Positions 1 through 6,193 of a stretch of 8,290 bases of DNA are shown piece after piece (within the stretch, counting starts at the first letter, position 1; every line of letters begins with the position of its first letter). The notes beneath the pieces are model-generated. The model did no database searches, was not told the origin of the DNA, and saw only the letters and a list, made by a program, of their open reading frames with translations. The stretch is from Nitrososphaerales archaeon TH1177 (GTDB lineage: Archaea > Thermoproteota > Nitrososphaeria > Nitrososphaerales > Nitrososphaeraceae), in the NCBI GenBank assembly GCA_014523515.1, contig JAATVJ010000356.1, forward strand, positions 1 to 8,290. The letters run 5' to 3'. The translations under genes were made by a program, and so were the position numbers.

Positions 1-262
1 CAACATGAGAATTTATCATGCAGGAGATACAGATAAAATACCAGAGATGGCAAAATATAATCCTGATATTGCACTTGTGCCAGTCTCAGGTATTTATGTT
101 ATGACAGCAGAAGAAGCAGCAGATTGCGTTAATAACTTACTTAAACCAACTACAATGGCCATTCCTATGCATTATGGATCTGTAGTAGGTAATATTGATG
201 ATGCATTAAAATTCAAAAAATCAGTCCACGTCTGTAAAGTAGAGATCTTAGGCCAAGATTAG
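1..262 (+). CDS. UlaG/UPF0173-like metallo-beta-lactamase-fold hydrolase, C-terminal fragment
   Basis: This is the end of a metal-dependent hydrolase of the metallo-beta-lactamase fold, closest to the UPF0173/UlaG-like group. The reading frame is open from the left edge, so the start and the N-terminal HxHxDH metal site lie outside the window. About 86 residues are visible. Two family landmarks remain: IYHAGDT near the fragment start, whose Asp is the bridging metal ligand in this fold, and IPMHYGS further on, whose His is the last metal ligand. Between them lies the usual ALVPVSGIYVMTAEEA segment that leads to the final helices. Soluble and cytosolic; no membrane segment is visible. The family is widespread in archaea and bacteria and the substrate is generally unknown. 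The frame closes with TAG and a 423-base gene-free stretch follows. Family assignment is firm; the specific reaction cannot be given. Confidence 0.85.
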   Translation, partial: NMRIYHAGDTDKIPEMAKYNPDIALVPVSGIYVMTAEEAADCVNNLLKPTTMAIPMHYGSVVGNIDDALKFKKSVHVCKVEILGQD

Positions 263-324
263 AAAATCAATAATTTTAGCAAATAGATCATTTACTTGAC
301 AATATCAATATAAATTGGAACACT

Positions 325-367
325 ATACTTAGATATAAAACCTAGTATTTACACTAATAGTTTTTTT
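325..367 (+). terminator. Candidate terminator downstream of the hydrolase
   Basis: A stem of about 7 bp with one bulged T (325-332 with 342-348, loop 333-341) is followed 12 bases later by seven consecutive Ts (361-367). In archaea a T-run alone can end transcription, so the T7 tract is the stronger part of the call. It lies about 100 bases after the hydrolase stop codon, which would leave a long 3' untranslated end. In such AT-rich DNA the match could be chance. Confidence 0.3.
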
Positions 368-383
368 ACAAATTAATTATTAA

Positions 384-401
384 TTATTGTTTAGACAATA
401 A
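384..401. promoter_or_regulatory. Perfect 7-bp dyad, operator-like or short hairpin
   Basis: TTATTGT and ACAATAA are exact inverted copies around a four-base TTAG centre, giving an 18-base symmetric element. This could be a binding site for a dimeric regulator, or a tetraloop hairpin if transcribed. It lies about 285 bases upstream of the redoxin gene, which is far for a simple operator, and 120 bases after the hydrolase stop. No second copy was noticed in the window. The symmetry is read directly; the function is unknown. Confidence 0.3.
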
Positions 402-583
402 GTATCTAAAGTAAAAGTAAATAGCGAAAGATAGTTTTATTAAATAAGAATATGTATTTCCCTTGTTCGTTGTAATGTTTTTGTACATACGAGAAATAAA
501 TAACTATTATCAAAAAATACGTAGGGAATAATCAAAGAAGAAAGGTTTAAAGCCAAATTTACTATGTAATTCTAATTGATGTC

Positions 584-627
584 AAGCTTATTTATGCTAA
601 AACAATAGATCATCTATAAGCTTTTTT
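584..627 (+). terminator. Hairpin plus T-run, terminator candidate
   Basis: AAGCTTAT (584-591) is perfectly complementary to ATAAGCTT (616-623), with a 24-base loop, and a run of six Ts (622-627) starts at the 3' edge of the stem. The shape resembles an intrinsic terminator, though the loop is long and the stem holds only two G-C pairs. It lies just upstream of the redoxin promoter candidate, so it would end a transcript coming from the left: the hydrolase mRNA, or an unannotated RNA in the gene-free stretch. Confidence 0.3.
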
Positions 628-652
628 CTAATTTTATAGCAAATAGGTAAAA

Positions 653-667
653 ACCGAAGATATATGT
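653..667 (+). promoter_or_regulatory. Candidate archaeal BRE/TATA element for the redoxin gene
   Basis: A purine-rich CCGAAGA directly precedes TATATG. The TATA-like core is centred about 23 bases before the ATG at 686 and 29 before the ATG at 692. Archaeal TATA boxes usually sit about 26 bases before the transcription start, so this fits a leaderless or nearly leaderless mRNA. No clear SD sequence precedes the gene, which agrees with that. The call depends on the organism being archaeal. Confidence 0.4.
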
Positions 668-685
668 AAGAGAGATTAAAAATTA

Positions 686-1240
686 ATGATTATGGTAAAA
701 ACAGAATCATCTCAAATATTAAAGACGGGCTACAAGGCACCTGATTTCAATTTAATAGGAGTTGATGGAAAAATGTATTCTTTAAATGATTTTAATAGCA
801 AGACTCTTTTAGTAATTTTTATTTGTAATCACTGTCCTTTTGTAAAGGCAAGAATTAATGATATTATAGATCTTCAGACTAAATTTGACTTGAAAGAACT
901 TCAGATTGTAGGAATTAACAGTAATGATCCTAATTATGAGGAGGAGGGTTTTGAAAATATGAAAAAATTCTCGAGGGAATACAATTTAAATTTTCCTTAT
1001 TTAATTGATGAAACACAAGAAATAGCGAAATTATATGGAGCTGTTTGTACACCAGACCCTTTTTTATTTGATCATGAAAGAAAGCTTGTATTTCATGGCA
1101 GAATAAATGATGCCCTGAATCCTGAAAGTCATCCATCAAGACAAATAATGGAAGAAAATATCAAAAAGGTTCTAAATGGTGAACAAATCGAAAAAGACTT
1201 TGATCCTTCGATCGGTTGCTCCATAAAGTGGAAGAGTTAA
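686..1240 (+). CDS. Thioredoxin/peroxiredoxin-like redoxin with CNHC motif
   Basis: A 184-residue cytosolic thiol-disulfide protein of the AhpC/TSA-redoxin group, often annotated simply as a thioredoxin family protein. The fold begins with GYKAPDFNLIGVDGK (about 15-29). Strand LLVIFICNHCPFVKA follows, with the CxxC-type pair C47 and C50. The segment AVCTPDPFLFD (119-129) carries the cis-Pro region and a third Cys, C121. The tail SIGCSIKWK has C178, a hallmark of this subfamily. No signal peptide or membrane segment is seen. The partner and the in vivo role, whether peroxide reduction or general thiol exchange, are not known. ATG 686 gives the longest form; ATG 692 (Met3) is equally possible because no SD separates them and the TATA-like element fits both. 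It ends 45 bases before uvrB, so read-through is possible, but nothing ties it to repair. Confidence 0.85.
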   Translation: MIMVKTESSQILKTGYKAPDFNLIGVDGKMYSLNDFNSKTLLVIFICNHCPFVKARINDIIDLQTKFDLKELQIVGINSNDPNYEEEGFENMKKFSREYNLNFPYLIDETQEIAKLYGAVCTPDPFLFDHERKLVFHGRINDALNPESHPSRQIMEENIKKVLNGEQIEKDFDPSIGCSIKWKS

Positions 1241-1276
1241 TTATATTTTCTGATATTCTATTTATATTTTTAAGGT
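1238..1276 (+). promoter_or_regulatory. Candidate promoter and ribosome binding site of uvrB
   Basis: Two TATA-like words lie in the short gap before uvrB: one at about 1238-1248, overlapping the redoxin stop, and TTTATATTTT at 1261-1270. An SD-like AAGGT at 1272-1276 ends 9 bases before the TTG at 1286. Together the upstream TATA and the SD would give a short-leader mRNA. The SD supports the TTG start. The T-rich tract could also serve as the redoxin terminator. Confidence 0.3.
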
Positions 1277-1285
1277 ACTTGCTAT

Positions 1286-3262
1286 TTGAATAATAATCCA
1301 GATTTGTTGGGATTTACTTTAAAATCCTCATATTCACCTAATGGCGATCAACCTAATGCAATAGATCACCTGACTGAAGGAATAACAACCAGAAATAAAT
1401 CGATTCAAACCTTGCTTGGAGTTACTGGTAGTGGCAAAACTTTTACAATTGCAAATATTATCTCCCGTATTAGAAAAAATACTCTTATTATTTCTCACAA
1501 TAAAACCCTAGCAGCTCAACTTTATTCCGAGTTCAAAGAATTTTTTCCTTCTACAAATGTAGGTTATTTTGTGAGTTTCTATGATTATTATCAACCTGAA
1601 AGTTACATACCACAAACCGATACATATATAGAAAAAAATACAGAGGTTAATGAAACAATTGAAAAAATGCGATTAGAGGCAACGGCAATGTTGATGAGTG
1701 GTGAGCCAACAATAATTGTTGCTACAGTATCATGTATTTATTCCTTAGGATCTCCATCCGAATGGGAAAAAAGTGCCATAACAATAACGGAAGGAGATTT
1801 CATAAATAGAAAAGAACTAATCAAGAGATTAATCGATTCAAGATATGAGAGAAATGATTTATCACCAACACCTGGTAATTTTCGAGTAAAAGGAGAAATT
1901 ATAGACCTTATTCCAGGTTATTCTAATGAAATTGTTAGAATAACTCTTTTTGGTGATGAGATTGAAAAAATAAGTATTCATGATAATATTACATTAAGAA
2001 AAATTAGAAATGTAAATAGAATAAAAATCTTTCCAGCAAAGCATTACATAACGGATAAAAAAATTAGAGACAAAGCAATAAGAATGATAGAAAAAGAATT
2101 AAATGAATGGCTACCTAAACTAGAGGGTGAGTTAGAAAAAGAGAGATTAGCCTCTCGAACGAAATATGATATCGAAATGATAAATGAATTAGGATATTGT
2201 TCAGGGATAGAAAATTATTCTCGCCATTTTGACGGAAGGAAAGAAGGAGAACCAGCTTATTGTTTATTAGATTTTTTCAGAGATGATTTTTTATTAGTAA
2301 TAGATGAATCTCATGTAACAATTCCGCAATTAAGAGGTATGTATAATGGAGACCATACAAGAAAAGAAATGTTAGTTGAATATGGATTTAGACTTCCTAG
2401 TTCATTTGATAATCGTCCATTAAAATTTTCTGAATTTGAGAAATATTTAGAAAAAGTAATTTTTGTATCTGCTACACCAGGACCTTATGAATTGGCTTCT
2501 AGCTTCCAAGTTGTTGAACAGGTAGTTAGACCAACGGGTTTGGTCGATCCAATAGTAGAAGTTAGGTCATCAAAAAATCAAATTCAAGATTTAATTACAG
2601 AAATTCAGAAAAGAACTTCCAATAATCAAAGAGTACTAGTCACAACATTAACAAAACGGATGGCAGAAGATTTAGCAGAATTCTTATCAAAAAAAAATAT
2701 AAAAGTAAGATATCTGCATGCTGAAATTGAAGGATTAGAACGTACTGAACTCATTCGTCAATTAAGATTGGGTGAATTTGATGTTCTAATTGGTATTAAT
2801 TTATTAAGAGAAGGATTAGACATTCCAGAAGTATCACTTGTTGTTATTTTGGATTCAGATAAAGAAGGATTTTTAAGAAATGATACAAGTCTTATACAAA
2901 CATTTGGAAGAGCTGCTAGACATATTGATGGAATGGTAATAATGTACGCTGATAGAATTACAAAATCAATAGAAAAAGCCATTGAAGAAACAAATAGAAG
3001 AAGAAAAAAACAAATAGAGTTCAATAAGTTACATAAAATACTACCCATTTCAATATCAAAACCAATAACTAAGGATAAGAACTCTGAAATTCAGTATGAA
3101 TTTTTTAAATCAATGAGCAAAAACGATTTGAGAAAGCTCTCTGTAGAAACTGAAGCATTAATGAAAAATTATGCCGAAGAACTTGAATTTGAGAAAGCAA
3201 TACAATTGAGAGAAAAATTAAAAAAAATAAACCAAGAAATTGGAATAGTTGAGATGACTTAG
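1286..3262 (+). CDS. uvrB: UvrB, excinuclease ABC subunit B
   Basis: UvrB is the helicase-like, damage-verifying subunit of nucleotide excision repair: loaded by UvrA, it opens DNA at the lesion and then recruits UvrC. Its 658 residues match the usual family length. The N-terminus has the expected SYSPNGDQPNAI, then Walker A GVTGSGKT (45-52). The beta-hairpin that clamps DNA follows, from YDYYQPESYIPQTD at about 99-112. Next come the DESH box (340-343), VSATPGPYE (394-402), motif V INLLREGLDIPE (504-515) and motif VI QTFGRAAR (538-545). A C-terminal UVR motif (about 616-651), rich in E and K, binds UvrC. The start is TTG. An in-frame stop lies 15 bases upstream, and the next in-frame ATG (codon 128) is far inside the ATPase domain. 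TTG codons at 7 and 8 are possible but have no SD. uvrA follows after 3 bases, so the two are surely cotranscribed. Confidence 0.97.
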   Translation: MNNNPDLLGFTLKSSYSPNGDQPNAIDHLTEGITTRNKSIQTLLGVTGSGKTFTIANIISRIRKNTLIISHNKTLAAQLYSEFKEFFPSTNVGYFVSFYDYYQPESYIPQTDTYIEKNTEVNETIEKMRLEATAMLMSGEPTIIVATVSCIYSLGSPSEWEKSAITITEGDFINRKELIKRLIDSRYERNDLSPTPGNFRVKGEIIDLIPGYSNEIVRITLFGDEIEKISIHDNITLRKIRNVNRIKIFPAKHYITDKKIRDKAIRMIEKELNEWLPKLEGELEKERLASRTKYDIEMINELGYCSGIENYSRHFDGRKEGEPAYCLLDFFRDDFLLVIDESHVTIPQLRGMYNGDHTRKEMLVEYGFRLPSSFDNRPLKFSEFEKYLEKVIFVSATPGPYELASSFQVVEQVVRPTGLVDPIVEVRSSKNQIQDLITEIQKRTSNNQRVLVTTLTKRMAEDLAEFLSKKNIKVRYLHAEIEGLERTELIRQLRLGEFDVLIGINLLREGLDIPEVSLVVILDSDKEGFLRNDTSLIQTFGRAARHIDGMVIMYADRITKSIEKAIEETNRRRKKQIEFNKLHKILPISISKPITKDKNSEIQYEFFKSMSKNDLRKLSVETEALMKNYAEELEFEKAIQLREKLKKINQEIGIVEMT

Positions 3263-3265
3263 GTT

Positions 3266-6193
3266 ATGATAGATAAATTAATTGTTAGAGGAGCAAAACA
3301 ACATAATCTCAACAATATCAATGTTGATATACCCAAAAACAAAATTGTTATCTTTACAGGACTTTCTGGATCAGGTAAATCTACATTAGCATTTGATACT
3401 ATTTATGCTGAAGGACAGAGAAGATATGTAGAGTCTTTATCAGCTTATGCCCGACAATTTCTTGAACTTATGGAAAAGCCAGATGTAGAATCTATCGAAG
3501 GATTATCACCGGCCATATCAATACAACAAAAAACAACAAATAGAAATCCTCGATCAACTGCTGGCACAGTAACAGAGATTTATGATTATCTAAGACTTTT
3601 ATATGCAAAAATTGGAGAGCCATATTGTTCAAATTGTGGTAGAAAAATACAAAATCAAACCTTAGAATCCATTACAGAATCGGTATTAAAATTGTCTAAA
3701 GAAAAATCAAAAATAGTTATTCTTTCTCCTTTGGTTCAAGGAAAGAAGGGCTCATATGAGAAATTATTTCAAGAATTATATCAAAAAGGGTACTCTAGAA
3801 TAAGAATTGATGGCGAATTTGTAAATATAGATGACTTGATTGATAATTCATCTGAAAGAAGTTATGAAGATAAAAAAAATATAAAAATAGAAGAAAAAGA
3901 ACTCGTTTTACAAAAACAAAAAAAACATACTATTGAACTTGTGATAGATAGGATTCAATGTTCATTAAATGAAAGAAGTAGAATCTTTGAGTCAATACAG
4001 ACTGCCACGAACCTAGCAAATGGTATAGTAATTACCATAATTGATAATAAAGAATTTTTATTTTCTAGATACAATTCATGTCCATTTTGTAAGATTAGTA
4101 TTGGAAATATTGAACCTAGATCTTTTTCTTTTAACTCTCCTTTTGGTGCATGTAATGAATGTAATGGTTTAGGGATCAAAATAGAATTTGATCCTGAATT
4201 AATAATTCCAGATAAAAGTAAAAGTATCCTGGAAGGAGCAATTAAACCATGGCAAGGAAATTTTGCAATCTTTAAAACCTCTATGTTAAAATATGTAGGA
4301 AAAAAATTTGGCTTTGACTTAAATACTTCTATAGAAAAAATGAATTCAAAACAAATTAATGTTATATTATATGGAACTAACCAAAGTATTCATTACAAAT
4401 ATGAATCAAAATATTCTCAAAGCAGATGGGAATATGAAAGTAATTTTGAAGGAATTATTCCTAATTTGCAAAGATTGTATAATAGTACTGAATCAGAAAA
4501 TAAAAGAGAAATGTTGTCTCGTTTTATGAAGGAACATGTTTGTGATACATGTTGTGGAAAGAGACTTAAAAAAGAATCATTGTCTATAAAAATAGATGAT
4601 AAGTCGATAATGGATGTTGGAGATTTACCTATAGATGAATGTTATAATTTTTTTGATAATTTAATACTCGATCCGACAAATAAATACATAGCAAAAAATG
4701 TATTGAAAGAAATCAAAGCTAGGTTAGAATTTTTAATTAATGTAGGATTAAATTATTTAACATTAAATAGATCTGCCTCCTCTCTATCAGGTGGAGAATC
4801 TCAAAGGATAAGACTTGCAACTCAAATTGGATCTAATCTAACAGGCGTACTTTACGTATTGGATGAACCAACAATAGGGCTTCATCAAAGAGATAATGAT
4901 AGATTAATCAAAACTTTACAAAAACTTAGAAATTTGGACAATTCTCTTATAATTGTAGAGCACGATGAAGATGTAATAAGAAATTCGGATTGGATAATTG
5001 ATATTGGTCCAGGTGCCGGCATTCATGGTGGAAGAATAGTTGCTCAAGGAACTTTAAAAGAAATTATTGAAAATGAAAAATCAATAACAGGAAAATATTT
5101 AAAAGGAGAAAAAATTGCTGCCCTGATTTCAGAAAAAAATGAAAGTAAAAAAATAATTACTATATATGGAGCAAAAGAGAATAATCTAAAATCAATAAAT
5201 GTTGATATCCCTCTTGGATGTATGACTGTAGTTACAGGAGTTTCGGGTTCTGGAAAATCTACTCTCATCAATGAAATACTCTTTAAAGGTCTAGCTAATT
5301 ATTTTGGAGCAAACGAAATTCCTGGTAAATATGATTCTATAAAGGGTATAGAAAATGTTGATAAAGTAATTGGAATTGATCAATCTCCGATTGGTAGAAC
5401 GCCGAGATCAAATGCAGCAACATATGTTAATGCCTTTACACCAATAAGAGAACTTTATGCCAAGACCATTACAGCCAAAGAAATGGGCTATAATCCTGGA
5501 AGATTTTCTTTTAATGTTAAAAGCGGAAGATGTGAATCCTGCGAGGGTTGTGGAGTAAAGAAAATTGAAATGCAGTTTTTACCTGATGTATATGTAAAAT
5601 GTAATGAGTGTATGGGAAAACGATATAATTCAGAAACTTTGTTAGTCAAATACAAAAATAAAACTATAGACGATGTATTAAATTTCACTGTCGAAGAGGC
5701 CATGGAATTTTTTAAAAATATACCTATTATCTACAAGAAATTAAGGACATTATATGACGTGGGTTTAAGTTACATTAAATTGGGTCAGTCTGCTACAACT
5801 TTTTCTGGTGGAGAAGCACAAAGAATAAAACTCGCTTCGGAACTTTCAAAGAAAGATACAGGAAAAACAGTTTATATTTTAGATGAGCCAACTACCGGAC
5901 TTCATTTTGATGATGTTAAGAAATTGCTTAAAATTTTAAAAAGATTGACAAATTTAGGAAATACAGTTGTCATCATAGAACATAATTTAGATGTTATTGC
6001 TAGCGCAGATTGGATAGTAGATTTAGGGCCAGAAGGAGGAATTAATGGAGGACATTTAGTAATACAGGGACATCCAGAAAAAATAATACATTATGAAGAT
6101 ATAAGTCATACAGCAAAATATCTGAAGAAAAAAATTTTAAATTCCAAACCCCTTGAAATTAATAGAAAAAATAGTCACAATGTCATTTTTTAA
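3266..6193 (+). CDS. uvrA: UvrA, excinuclease ABC subunit A
   Basis: UvrA is the damage-sensing ATPase that scans DNA as a dimer and delivers UvrB. It has 975 residues, slightly longer than a typical UvrA of about 940-960, mostly through a basic C-terminal tail. It contains two ABC modules. Module one has Walker A GLSGSGKST (32-40), signature LSGGESQRIRLA (507-518) and Walker B VLDEPTIGLH (531-540). Module two has Walker A GVSGSGKST (658-666), signature FSGGEAQRIKLA (847-858) and ILDEPTTGLH (871-880). Zinc ligands are intact: C272/C275 with C296/C299, and C756/C759 with C779/C782 in the DNA-contacting zinc hairpin. Further CxxC pairs occur at 121/124 and 426/429. An extra C762 lies inside the second zinc site. 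The ATG is 3 bases after uvrB, with only a weak purine stretch before it, suggesting translational coupling. Soluble and cytosolic. Confidence 0.97.
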   Translation: MIDKLIVRGAKQHNLNNINVDIPKNKIVIFTGLSGSGKSTLAFDTIYAEGQRRYVESLSAYARQFLELMEKPDVESIEGLSPAISIQQKTTNRNPRSTAGTVTEIYDYLRLLYAKIGEPYCSNCGRKIQNQTLESITESVLKLSKEKSKIVILSPLVQGKKGSYEKLFQELYQKGYSRIRIDGEFVNIDDLIDNSSERSYEDKKNIKIEEKELVLQKQKKHTIELVIDRIQCSLNERSRIFESIQTATNLANGIVITIIDNKEFLFSRYNSCPFCKISIGNIEPRSFSFNSPFGACNECNGLGIKIEFDPELIIPDKSKSILEGAIKPWQGNFAIFKTSMLKYVGKKFGFDLNTSIEKMNSKQINVILYGTNQSIHYKYESKYSQSRWEYESNFEGIIPNLQRLYNSTESENKREMLSRFMKEHVCDTCCGKRLKKESLSIKIDDKSIMDVGDLPIDECYNFFDNLILDPTNKYIAKNVLKEIKARLEFLINVGLNYLTLNRSASSLSGGESQRIRLATQIGSNLTGVLYVLDEPTIGLHQRDNDRLIKTLQKLRNLDNSLIIVEHDEDVIRNSDWIIDIGPGAGIHGGRIVAQGTLKEIIENEKSITGKYLKGEKIAALISEKNESKKIITIYGAKENNLKSINVDIPLGCMTVVTGVSGSGKSTLINEILFKGLANYFGANEIPGKYDSIKGIENVDKVIGIDQSPIGRTPRSNAATYVNAFTPIRELYAKTITAKEMGYNPGRFSFNVKSGRCESCEGCGVKKIEMQFLPDVYVKCNECMGKRYNSETLLVKYKNKTIDDVLNFTVEEAMEFFKNIPIIYKKLRTLYDVGLSYIKLGQSATTFSGGEAQRIKLASELSKKDTGKTVYILDEPTTGLHFDDVKKLLKILKRLTNLGNTVVIIEHNLDVIASADWIVDLGPEGGINGGHLVIQGHPEKIIHYEDISHTAKYLKKKILNSKPLEINRKNSHNVIF

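Larger units (their letters stand above)
263..685. other. Long intergenic stretch with no credible protein gene
   Basis: This stretch lies between the hydrolase end and the redoxin start and is very AT-rich. No tRNA or rRNA is recognisable, and no open frame exceeds about 20 codons with a plausible start. It contains a perfect 7-bp dyad (384-401), a bulged stem at 325-348 followed by a T7 run, a nested set of short complementary segments between 458 and 528, and an 8-bp hairpin with a T6 run (584-627). A BRE/TATA-like element ends it. It could hold a small non-coding RNA or regulatory DNA, but nothing here identifies one. Confidence 0.6.

Noticed and set aside
296..329. TTGACA and TATACT, resembling bacterial -35 and -10 boxes
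   Set aside because: The spacing is 22 bases, too long for a sigma-70 promoter, no gene follows at a sensible distance, and the organism is probably archaeal.
475..531. 18-codon + strand frame in the first gene-free stretch
   Set aside because: It is too short, has no SD or promoter at a suitable distance, and shows no recognisable peptide features.
277..646. Direct repeats AATAGATCAT (282-291, 604-613) and TAGCAAATAG (277-286, 637-646) near both ends of the gap
   Set aside because: They could suggest the edges of an inserted element, but ten-base matches of this composition are expected by chance over 400 bases, and no transposase or terminal inverted repeat is present.
930..1139. Minus-strand open frame of 69 codons opposite the redoxin gene
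   Set aside because: It is antisense to a clearly conserved protein, has no recognisable motif and no start signal. The same applies to minus-strand frames at 2758-3048, 3955-4179, 5044-5271 and 5488-5703 opposite uvrB and uvrA.
2689..2697. Run of nine As in uvrB as a possible slippage or frameshift site
   Set aside because: The frame is intact on both sides and encodes the expected UvrB sequence. Similar A-runs are common throughout this DNA.
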